This document shows positions 28,614 through 35,500 of a DNA stretch of 64,000 bases, piece by piece; within the stretch, counting starts at the first letter, position 1; each line of letters begins with the position of its first letter. The notes under the pieces were generated by a model. The model saw only the letters and a program-made list of their open reading frames with translations. It was not told the DNA's origin and did not search any database. The translations under genes were made by a program, and so were the position numbers. Origin of the DNA: Fallopia convolvulus. Lineage: Eukaryota; Streptophyta; Magnoliopsida; Caryophyllales; Polygonaceae. The stretch spans positions 10,215,338 through 10,279,337 of the forward strand of contig OZ024735.1 of the NCBI GenBank assembly GCA_964016875.1, written 5' to 3'.

Positions 28614-28618
28614 GTAAC
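28614..28618 (+). repeat. Target-site duplication, left copy (GTAAC)
   Basis: GTAAC directly precedes the TG of the left LTR, and the same five bases follow the CA of the right LTR at 36875-36879. Removing the element and one copy restores the satellite sequence CCATGTAACTGTCATTCC. Five base pairs is the duplication length made by Ty3/gypsy integrases. Confidence 0.95.
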
Positions 28619-29991
28619 TGATGCAGCCAAAACTAACCCGCAAGCGAACGGGGTCAATCGTAGTACCTCAAGTGTCGATCCCACAAGGACCAATGTAATA
28701 CCAATTGTAACCCTACTAGTAAATTAGGTCAAAACACATAAGGAAATATGGGAAATCTAATCTAAGATAACAAATAATAATAAATTGAAGGATAAAATAG
28801 ATGGGATAGATGTGTCTAAGATTAAGGATCACCATAACAATGTTTCAATAAATAAATTTATACTCTGCCTGAATGTATTTATAGTTATTTGAAGGTAGTT
28901 ATCTAAGGTAATCACTAAGTCCTTTCGAACGATAGCAACGTTCCTAAACTCAACAAACATTCGCTTTCGCGACTTGCCAATTGAAATCTAGACCAGTAAG
29001 CACTTAGAATTTAAGATTAAATTGAATCAACATCCGCTTTCGCGACTTGCTAACTCAACCCAAACTTAAGGTTTCTACGACAACTATTAATCCACAAGAG
29101 AAATCAAAATACTTTCGCAATAAAGAAATCTCAGGTTCAAATCCTAGGGTTCCGACAGGAAAAAGTACCTTTCAGTCTCAATTCCCCTGTCTGATTACTT
29201 ATTAAAGTTTTCACCTTTCAGTGTCAAACTTTAACAAGTTCGCATTCACAAAAGTTACTAGGCATAAAGCATCTAGGATAGAATCAAATATATTTCAATT
29301 CAAACAAAGAACATAACTTTAATTAAACACACATTGAACGGATCACCAAAACCCTAAAACTAGGAATTTAGCCAAACATGATTGAAGACATAATTAAAAT
29401 AGATAATCTAACCATCAACAAATATGAATAATGCAAATAAAATTAAGATTAAAAGAACTTAGTCTGAATAATATAGATTATTCAAAGTATGGGCTAGAAC
29501 TTGAATAACAATCAAAGCTTCAAAACTCCGGCCGAAATTCCACGTGAAAACCTTTGTCTGCGCCGAACAACGTGAAAATAAAACTCAAAAATAAAACTAA
29601 AGTTAAAGTCTCTCCTCTCGTGTACGTAAGGCTATCTATATATATAAGGAAATCAAAGATAGATTTGCCATCCCACATGGCATGGGCCCAATCACTAAAG
29701 TGCCTTCCGAATTCCAAATTGCCAAGCTTGCCATTTTCTTCACATGGGCCAGCCCATTTGCAACTTCAAGCCCACTTGCTTAATAATATGGGTAGTTAGC
29801 ATCCTCTTGCAACTTTAATTTATTCACCTCCAAAAATAGCCTTAATTACCTGAAACATATAAGTATTCGAGTGTAGATTCCGAAAACACAATAAAATAAA
29901 ATAAATTATAAAATATGCAAAAATTGAATGAATATGACCTAAATTAATATGCAACTAGATCTCTAAAATATGACTAAATTAAGCATTATCA
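28619..29991 (-). repeat. 3' LTR (left copy)
   Basis: It aligns over its whole length with 35501-36874. On the minus strand it starts TGATAATGC at 29991 and ends in TGCATCA-like sequence (here GGCTGCATCA) at 28619. A TATA-like run (about 29634-29650) is kept. Several differences from the right copy are C/T or G/A changes, including at CG sites (TGATAATGC here, TGATAACGC in the other), as expected from decay of methylated cytosines. Confidence 0.95.
28959..29051 (-). repeat. Paired 20-bp direct repeats inside the LTR
   Basis: ATTCGCTTTCGCGACTTGCC at 28959-28978 is repeated with two changes at 29032-29051, a spacing of 73 bp. The same pair, same spacing, lies in the other LTR at 35841-35860 and 35914-35933. 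The repeats are CG-rich in an AT-rich LTR. A regulatory role is possible but not shown. Confidence 0.55.
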
Positions 29992-30006
29992 AATTCCCCC
30001 AAGCTT
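29992..30006 (-). promoter_or_regulatory. Polypurine tract for plus-strand DNA synthesis
   Basis: On the minus strand the sequence reads AAGCTTGGGGGAATT and abuts the TGATAATGC start of the 3' LTR. This is the expected place for the RNase H-resistant primer of second-strand synthesis, and the AAGCTTGGGGG form is common in Athila/Tat-like plant elements. It is preceded by a short stem-loop (30011-30030). Confidence 0.9.
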
Positions 30007-30010
30007 AAAC

Positions 30011-30030
30011 CTTGCTTGTCCTCAAGCAAG
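30011..30030 (-). other. Stem-loop next to the polypurine tract
   Basis: CTTGCTTG (30011-30018) and CAAGCAAG (30023-30030) form a perfect 8-bp stem around TCCT. On the minus strand the loop reads AGGA, followed by GTTTAAGCTTGGGGG. A second module of the same design lies at 31321-31358. Confidence 0.75.
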
Positions 30031-31320
30031 AACTAAGATCAAACTCCACATGAAAAAACAAGGTGTCTCAACCCGTCATAAAATCAAGCAAGTCGATGGA
30101 GTTTTAGATACTATCAATGCATCATCAAAGCAAACAAATAACCATCAAAGAGACTAACAAGTTATCCACTTTAGACCTCACCGGGAAAATATAAGAATCA
30201 CTCTCACTCATGTGTTTAGGGTAAGTGTTTCGCTCAGTCTCAAATTTAAATGCTAACTTACTATAGGCTTGCATCAGCGTCCTAAATCTCCACCACGAGA
30301 AACCATGTACATGACATAAATAAAGAGGTCTTTTATTAGGTTGTAATGGGGCCAAGGTAAAGAGAAATAGGTAGGGAAATATTTTGGTCATGTGGTGCTA
30401 ATCCGGGAATATAGAAATTAATCATAACAGCTCAACCAAACTCAACACCACCAAGCTTAAGAAAGTTTCTTTCCAAACCACATTTTTCTTTTGTTTTTCT
30501 TCAGCTCAATACCCACTTTTTTTCTTCCTTCAATCATTCATTCAAGCACTATATTTTTTCCAACCCTTTTTTTTTCTTTCTTTTGTGCTAACACTTTCTC
30601 AACTTCTTTTTCTTTGTTCTTTTCTTCTCATTTTTTTTCAAAAGCTATAACAATACCAACACACTAAACATGTAGCTCCCCCAAGCTTGGCTCACAACCA
30701 CAAAATTAATCAAATAATAATCCTAATTCCCGGATGGGTAAAAAGGCTAAATATTAGGCTTGGATTTGCTTTTGTGGAGCTTCCAAAAAAATAAGGCTAT
30801 AAAAGGCTAACAGGGGCTTCAAAAAGAGGAATAGTATGCAGGGTAGTCAGGGAATAATAGGCTAATGAAAATAATGCCTCAATCATTTTTATATCATGCA
30901 CAAGAGTTATAAATGTGGTCTCGAAAAAGAGTCTAAACGCAAGTTCTAGAGATAGCAAACAAATTGAGAATCACACAAAAAGAAAGAGGACTCATAAGAA
31001 TTATAGTCCAAGAAAGGCCAAGAAAAACCTCACATGGCTTTTGTCTAAAGCTTCAAAACTAAATTAGCTCAATGAATAGCATAAGTCACTTCAACTCAAA
31101 CATTTTCAAAATATCCATTTTTTTCATCTTCAAGCAAGATCAATTTGGGCATCAACAACCAAAGAAATTAAGGGAAATTTTTTTTTCCAAAAATATACAA
31201 GCAAAGCCAAGACATGGGGTTCATATTCATCACCTAATATATGCAAAATGCAATGCATGAATGTCATGAAAAATAAAATAATAAAAAAATGCAAACGGAA
31301 CCCCACAAGAGATTTTCCTT
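30031..31320 (-). other. Non-coding 3' portion of the retrotransposon
   Basis: No supported gene is seen. An 88-codon minus-strand frame at 30125-30391 has no recognisable domain and no coding-like bias I can see. A long T/C-rich stretch at about 30478-30640 (purine-rich on the element's sense strand) and a further AAGCTTGGGGG-type motif at about 30677-30688 (inside palindromic CCAAGCTTGG) are present. The latter could be a decayed or auxiliary polypurine tract. This is probably untranslated sequence downstream of a lost or rearranged pol region. Confidence 0.6.
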
Positions 31321-31358
31321 CCCCCAAGCTTAAATTCTACATTGTCCCCAATGTAGAA
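31321..31358 (-). other. Second stem-loop plus polypurine module (internal)
   Basis: TTCTACATTG (31335-31344) and CAATGTAGAA (31349-31358) form a perfect 10-bp stem around TCCC. On the minus strand the loop GGGA is followed by TTTAAGCTTGGGGG (complement of 31321-31334). The arrangement matches the module at the 3' LTR although the stems have unrelated sequence, which suggests that structure is conserved. Confidence 0.75.
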
Positions 31359-32479
31359 AAAGAAGGAGGAAAAGAGAAACTCACCGAAGAATCAGGCAAC
31401 TAGGCATTGTCATTGAATCCGAGAGAAGGCTGGAAGTCATATATAGGCTCGACAATGGCTCGAAAATCTCAGCATAGCTCTTCATCTTTTGCCTATCCAA
31501 AACAATCAACTTCCAAAAAAAAACCAAGCAAAGATATCTCCAAAGGAATTCATTAGTGCAGCAAGGTATTAAAACAAATCCAACGACACATGAATCTCGC
31601 TAAGATATATATCAACCCCATCCCAAATTAGTTGAAATCAGTATCTAGCAGCATACCATCAGCATAGCGAGTTATACATCTAACAAATTCACCATAATCA
31701 AGCACAAAGATGGCCACGAGAAATAAACCAGAAATTTGCCCCTCTTAAACCAATCAACCACAATTGCACATTATCAGCTAGCGGCAATTAACATGCTAGT
31801 AAACTAGGCACTAGGTGACAAACTAGTTCAACAACAGATTAGCCCACACATCAAATTCAAGTTCAGCACATTTGCCACTCTCAACTATAACCAATTCAGC
31901 AACAGATTAATACACACAATTAGCATTCAGCAGAGACATTAGTACACACATTCAATCACACAGCAAATCAATGCATCGGCATGTACCCAAATCAGTTAGT
32001 CAATTCCATCCCCAAAAGGAACTTCAACACTCAATTTTTAGCCTAAAAGCAATCCCTTTATAACACTTGAGCTCATTTATATTCAACACAAATATAACAA
32101 ATCACCATGAGCTTGAAATGAAAAATCAATCCAGCAACAGAGGACCACCAACTCACAAAGACAAATCAATTCAGCAATATGACTCAAATTGGTCCATTCA
32201 GTCAACATTCAGACTAACGACCCAATTCGAAACCAAAAGAGTACCACAAATTCAGCCTAAGAGGAGAAGAGATCATCATGCTAATTTCAACTCAAGTTTC
32301 AAGTCAGTCCTAGCAAGAACAAATTCAGCAAGACACCTATTATTCCTAATCAAGCTTCTCAGGCAACAGAAGAAATCACAACAACAAAGAGGAAGAGGAA
32401 AACAGAAGAAATCAGGTAAGACAAAACTAACCTAATCCAAACTCCAATCAAAGAGGTAAGAGGAAAACCGAACCTGCAC
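31359..32479 (-). other. Non-coding internal retrotransposon sequence with degenerate short repeats
   Basis: No supported coding frame. The stretch is A-rich on the plus strand and holds loosely repeated elements of the form TTCAGCAACAGATTA and ATTAGNNCACACA, for example at about 31838, 31904 and 31937. A splice-donor-like GGTGAGT occurs on the minus strand near 31381. Frames such as 32067-32435 (+) have low-complexity Q/K-rich translations and run opposite to the element, so I do not call them genes. Confidence 0.5.
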
Positions 32480-32800
32480 TATCAGATTAAGTCTCGCGCG
32501 CGCTGATGGGCAGCGTCGATCTGGGCTCGAAGGTGACCGGCGGTAGGGATGCTCGAAGCAGTGGAACTAGATGGCGGCGGAGAGGATCGCGAGAGAGATG
32601 TAGGCACGCGCTGGTGTGGACGCCGATCGAGTACAACGGCGGTGGTGTAGGCGGGACTCGCTGGTGGAGTACAGGCGACCGGAGAGGAGCAGGTGCGAGG
32701 GCTGCGGGGGTCAGGCTGGAGAAAGGTAGGCGGGAGAGAGGAGCGGTGGACGGAATCTGGTGGCGGAATGGTGTTGGGGAAGAAAAGGGAGCAGGGGAAA
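32480..32800 (-). other. GC-rich block of unknown origin
   Basis: The block has many CG dinucleotides (for example CTCGCGCGCGCTGATGGGC near 32490) and stands out from the AT-rich retrotransposon around it. A plus-strand frame of 112 codons (32506-32844) gives a Gly/Arg-rich translation without a recognisable domain, and no long minus-strand frame is present. On the minus strand it is followed by GTGCAGGTTCGG, a donor-like sequence near 32475. It may be host 5' exon or leader sequence picked up by the retrotransposon, or a decayed piece of the element. Confidence 0.4.
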
Positions 32801-32897
32801 AGACTTTTTATTTAATTTTTTTTTTTGTCAGGAACCCCACCTAATACTGCGACAAATATCGGACCGGGTAATTTTCTGATTTCCTGACATTTTTTTT

Positions 32898-33089
32898 AGG
32901 AATTGGCTGAAAATCCATATGGCATATTTCACTTAACCACTCGTATTTTTAATAATTATAAGAAATCACTCATATTAAGGGCTCCGTTAAAAATTAACCA
33001 TTCAAAATCCAGATCCGTTAGACTCCGTCAAAAAACAGTGACATGGCACCTCAATTTTCTATTGTTTTTTCTTTACCTTGCCACATGGC
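32898..33089 (+). repeat. Left terminal inverted repeat
   Basis: It matches the reverse complement of 34071-34269 almost throughout, with shared segments such as GGGCTCCGTTAAAAATTAAC, GATCCGTTAGACTCCGTCAA and CCTTGCCACATGGCA. The left copy lacks about 8 bp near its outer end (AAAATCCATATGG against AAAACCACCCGTATAATATGG broken at this point) and carries several T-for-C changes. Confidence 0.92.
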
Positions 33090-33369
33090 ACTCACATTTT
33101 AAATTTAATTTTGTTTTTCTTTTTCATCTCTCTCCTCCCCTCTCTTTTCTTTTCTTTCCTCACAGACATGCCCGACTACCTCTGCTCTTTCTTCCTCCTC
33201 CATCCCTCACCCCTCTCTTGCTCACCTCAACCCAACCCGGTCACCACCAATCCGCCCGACCACCACCATATACCAACATCGTTGCCTGCTCGAGTCCGAC
33301 CCCACAACCCTCTCCGCTCATCAAAACCCTAGCCAGACACAAGTTCGGTCAATTTCTTCAATCCAGACA

Positions 33370-33774
33370 TCACAAAATCGAAATTGACGGATGAAAATCA
33401 ACGCCCCAATCGGAGACAAACGCCGCCACCAATCCTCGTCGCTCCTCCTCCGGCATCCGCCTCCACCGCTGCTTCACCTCCTCCCTCTCCGATCTCATCT
33501 TCAGGTACACAAATAGCTCTTCGAAGAGCATCTCTTCTCTCTTCCTCATCGCTCTCTCTCGCTCCTCCGCCTCCACCGCCAACTCCAGCGCAAGCTGCGC
33601 GTCACTCATCACCGGCGGCGACCTCTTCTTCCTAGGGTTCCTGGTCGGCCTCCACCGCTTGTCGTCGTCGTTGCTGTTGGATTTGTTGCTGCTAATGTCG
33701 GAGATTCGTGGTTGGAGATTAGAGGGGAAGTGGAATCGGGAATCGAAGAGGGGGAGGATTTGGTACTGGATTAA
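33370..33774 (-). pseudogene. Captured gene fragment, open frame of about 134 codons
   Basis: A minus-strand frame is open from just after a TGA at about 33777-33775 to a stop at 33370. The first internal ATG is at 33609; a GTG precedes it. The translation has a basic Arg/Lys/Pro segment (RWRPTRNPRKKRS), then a long charged helical stretch rich in Glu, Arg and Leu (SDAQLALELAVEAEERERA onward), then a short tail. This composition looks like real protein and not random sequence, and the first part reads through without stops, so the true exon may start upstream of the ATG. I do not recognise the family. It is flanked only by TIR-element sequence and lacks an evident complete gene structure, so I treat it as a transduplicated fragment. 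The opposite-strand frame (33384-33635) is Pro/Ser-rich and probably its shadow. Confidence 0.45.
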
Positions 33775-33992
33775 TCACACTGACATTTTTTATTGGGGAT
33801 TTTTTATGTTTCTTTGTTGTTCTTCATTGAGGATTTGGTACTGGATTTTTTAGGGAATTGTAGGGGATTTGGTCGTCGTTGCTGTTGGATTTGTTGTTCT
33901 TCATTGAGGATTTGGTACTGGATTTGGTACTGCTATTGGGGATTTTTTATTGAGAATTTGGTACTGGATTAATCAAAGAGGGGGAGGATTTG
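33661..33992. repeat. Imperfect tandem repeat (about 210-230 bp) inside the TIR element
   Basis: GTCGTCGTTGCTGTTGGATT occurs near 33664 and 33872. AATCGAAGAGGGGGAGGATT at 33741 recurs as AATCAAAGAGGGGGAGGATT at 33971. TTGAGGATTTGGTACTGGAT recurs near 33828 and 33904. Spacing varies from about 76 to 230 bp, so this is a set of overlapping local duplications next to the captured fragment. Confidence 0.6.
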
Positions 33993-34070
33993 CTGCTAGT
34001 TATTTTGTACTGATTTTACAAGAAGAAGGAGAAAGCATGGAGTATTACATGCTTATGTGTAAATATGTGT

Positions 34071-34269
34071 CCATGTGGCAAGGTAAAGAAAAAACAATAG
34101 AAAATTGAGGTGCCATGTCACTGTTTTTTGACGGAGTCTAACGGATCTGGATTTTGGGTGGTTAATTTTTAACGGAGCCCTTAATATGGGTGATTTTTTA
34201 TAATTATTGAAAATACGGGTGGTTAAGTGAAATATGCCATATTATACGGGTGGTTTTCAGCCAATTCCT
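34071..34269 (-). repeat. Right terminal inverted repeat
   Basis: This is the inverted partner of 32898-33089. It is the fuller copy: the outer 25 bp include CCACCCGTATAA, missing from the left copy. It ends TTTTCAGCCAATTCCT, followed by the T-rich flank. Confidence 0.92.
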
Positions 34270-34324
34270 CTTTTTTTTTTGATTGATTTTTTTTTTTGAT
34301 TTTTTTTGAAGAAGAGAAAGATGA

Positions 34325-34336
34325 TGGGTTGCCTCC
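34325..34336 (-). other. GGGAGGCAACCC motif downstream of the coding frame
   Basis: On the minus strand GGGAGGCAACCC follows the stop of the Gag/integrase frame by about 40 bp, after GACGTTAAATTATCTGG. From memory, Athila/Tat-like plant elements carry a similar motif just after the integrase end. Its presence supports the view that the end of the frame is the true pol terminus, joined to Gag by an internal deletion. Confidence 0.55.
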
Positions 34337-34378
34337 CATCCAGATAATTTAACGTCGTTAGCTTGACCTCCACCTTTG

Positions 34379-35416
34379 TCAAATTTTCGGATCAGGAGGG
34401 TCGGTGGTACCCATCTCAATCGGATCAGGCTCCTTATAAGGCTTCAGTCGAATTTTTCTAACTTTGAAATACCCAGAGTTCTTATGCCAAAGCTCAACAG
34501 AATCATCCCTAAGAACTCGATTCAGGAGGTACGGACCGGACCTTCTTGTGCTCTTGCTTCCCGGGAACATATTCGATTTATGATGATAGAGAATCACTTG
34601 ATCCCCTGGCTTGAATTCAACTTGTGCCCGGTCATCAACAACACTTCTTTTTCTCTTTTTCCGTCTACTCCGACCCTTCTTTTCTTGAATTGCTTCTACC
34701 TTTCGGTCTTGAATCTCCAATGTAGTTTTTGGTACCATTACTACATCAGGCATTGTTTCAGAAAGCTTAATCTGCATCTTTGAACTGATGGTTGGGGTAG
34801 CCTTTTGAATCATCTCAAATTCATCAATCATTGGGTCCTCCTTGGTCACTTCGGTAGGCTCTCTTTTATCAACTTGTGGGTCGTCCCACTCTTTCTCGCC
34901 CCTTAAAAATATAGCAGTGCAATATTCAGTGCGGTGCACCTCTGGAGGTTCAATAGGCAACTCTGGACTGACCAACTGAGCAATCTGATCTTCTAGCATC
35001 TTATTTTGTGTGGTCAAAGTACCAACTTGAGTCTTTAGAAGGTTCACCTCGCCTTTCAGATTAGACAACTCTGCTATTTGACTTTCGATTAATCCAAGGG
35101 CTTTTGTAACTATGTCGAAAACATTTTGGAGCGGTGTCACCCAACTAGGACTATGGGAATTTGAATTGGCCTCATTCGCATTCCCCCAAAATATATGACA
35201 GCCTGTATAATCATGATCTATAGCTCCACATAACTCACAAAAGAGGTTAGAAGTATTTGGGTTTGAAAAACCCAAATTAGGATTAATATAATCATGCCTC
35301 TGAGTACTTGTATTCAAACTAGGAGAAAAAGAGGAAAAAGAACTTACCTCATACATACATGAATAATCCATTTCTTCGACTCTATATATTAGCCTGAAAC
35401 AAAAAAAAAATATCAA
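34379..35416 (-). CDS. Chimeric Gag zinc knuckle / integrase C-terminal protein of the retrotransposon
   Basis: 345 codons. Residues 60-73 form a CX2CX4HX4C zinc knuckle (C60, C63, H68, C73), the RNA-binding motif of retroviral-type Gag. Residues about 107-148 are a Leu/Ile-rich heptad stretch likely to form a coiled coil. LRGEKEWDDP near 170-180 resembles the LRSGKEL-type motif near the Gag end in Athila/Tat elements. A basic cluster (SRRKKRKRS, about 248-256) follows and could serve as a nuclear localisation signal. From about 263 the frame matches the integrase C-terminal region: FKPGDQVILY (268-277), SGPYLLNRVL with the GPY signature (294-296), and RLKPYKE (323-329). Protease, reverse transcriptase, RNase H and the integrase HHCC and DDE domains are missing between the halves. 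The frame is uninterrupted, which argues for an old in-frame deletion or selection. The likely start is Met16 (MDYSCMYEVS) because the first 15 residues are hydrophobic and close to the leader. Function in packaging or target choice is speculation. Confidence 0.8.
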   Translation of the reverse strand: MIFFFCFRLIYRVEEMDYSCMYEVSSFSSFSPSLNTSTQRHDYINPNLGFSNPNTSNLFCELCGAIDHDYTGCHIFWGNANEANSNSHSPSWVTPLQNVFDIVTKALGLIESQIAELSNLKGEVNLLKTQVGTLTTQNKMLEDQIAQLVSPELPIEPPEVHRTEYCTAIFLRGEKEWDDPQVDKREPTEVTKEDPMIDEFEMIQKATPTISSKMQIKLSETMPDVVMVPKTTLEIQDRKVEAIQEKKGRSRRKKRKRSVVDDRAQVEFKPGDQVILYHHKSNMFPGSKSTRRSGPYLLNRVLRDDSVELWHKNSGYFKVRKIRLKPYKEPDPIEMGTTDPPDPKI

Positions 35417-35477
35417 AGCAAAAAGAAAGACCTAAACTTTACTAGATAAGAGATAACAATCAATATTAACAAATTGG
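35417..35477 (-). other. Retrotransposon leader between primer site and coding frame
   Basis: About 60 bp of AT-rich sequence separates the primer site from the annotated frame start, a very short leader. It contains no feature I can name. An A-rich (plus-strand) run lies at 35400-35411, just inside the frame. Confidence 0.5.
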
Positions 35478-35494
35478 TCCCCGGCAACGGCGCA
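35478..35494 (-). promoter_or_regulatory. Primer binding site, tRNA-Asp type with one-base deletion
   Basis: The plus strand reads TCCCCGGCAACGGCGCA. This matches the 3' end of plant tRNA-Asp (TCCCCGGCAACGGCGCCA) except for one missing C. On the minus strand it reads TGCGCCGTTGCCGGGGA, six bases inside the 5' LTR end. It sets the direction of transcription as leftward. The missing base lies where the acceptor end would pair and might weaken priming. Confidence 0.9.
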
Positions 35495-35500
35495 AAAACT

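Larger units (their letters stand above)
1..28618 (+). repeat. Satellite array, forward, left segment
   Basis: Head-to-tail monomers of about 226-228 bp fill this segment; for example GACTTGTGATC recurs at 1786, 2014, 2241, 2469, 2694 and 2920. Each monomer has recognisable blocks in order: GACTTGTGATCTAACATTGC, then CACGCCAAGTGTTCGATG, then ATGTGGCATTCGGTTTCTAG, then GTTCGAATTTATGC, a variable ATTCGATCGGTCTTGATTTT block, GTGCTTATTGGCTTGATAC, CTCATTCTTTATGCTTATGC, AGATGTCTTTAAAGTTCAC, and a T/C-rich tract ending TTTGCCTTTAA. Monomers differ by point changes and small indels and fall into several types that recur in fixed orders (higher-order repeats, listed separately). There is no host gene in the segment. 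Whether it is centromeric, pericentromeric or subtelomeric cannot be told from sequence alone. Confidence 0.97.
32898..34269. mobile_element. Nested Mutator-like non-autonomous TIR element (Pack-MULE-like)
   Basis: The element is 1372 bp with long terminal inverted repeats (left 192 bp, right 199 bp), starting AGGAATTGGCTGAAAA and ending in its exact complement. There is no transposase frame. The interior differs sharply from its surroundings: it is GC-rich, C/T-rich at 33110-33330, and holds a minus-strand open frame with a natural-looking protein composition (33370 to about 33774). Long TIRs, a probable 9-bp T-rich target duplication and host-like interior sequence together suggest a Mutator-like element carrying a gene fragment. 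An alternative is another long-TIR superfamily, since no transposase is present to decide. Confidence 0.78.
32889..34278. repeat. Probable 9-bp target duplication of the TIR element
   Basis: The nine bases before the left terminus are ATTTTTTTT (32889-32897) and the nine after the right terminus are CTTTTTTTT (34270-34278), eight of nine identical. Nine base pairs is the Mutator-superfamily duplication length, but low complexity weakens the evidence. The interval spans both copies and the element. Confidence 0.45.

Noticed and set aside
1..28618. CRISPR-like regular repeats
   Set aside because: The repeat unit is 227 bp with no separate spacers; this is a eukaryotic satellite.
1..28618. CENP-B box in the monomer
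   Set aside because: TTCG occurs often (ATTCGATCGGTC, GGTTCGAA), but none is followed by the required A and CGGG pattern.
29520..29799. Overlapping frames in the LTR (minus 65 codons, plus 81 codons) and their copies at 36403-36682
   Set aside because: Present in both LTRs simply because the LTRs are duplicates. They overlap the TATA region and have no domain.
30125..30391. 88-codon minus-strand frame downstream of the main retrotransposon frame
   Set aside because: Right strand, but no recognisable envelope, protease or RT motif and no coding-like pattern; left as untranslated sequence.
32067..32435. 122-codon plus-strand frame, Gln/Lys/Asn-rich
   Set aside because: Runs against the element's transcription in A-rich sequence; the composition follows the base content.
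32903..33394. 163-codon plus-strand frame beginning in the left TIR
   Set aside because: It starts inside an inverted repeat and is Pro/Ser/Leu low complexity from a C/T-rich stretch; not convincing as a gene.
34376..34783. 135-codon plus-strand frame
   Set aside because: Antisense shadow of the Gag/integrase chimera.
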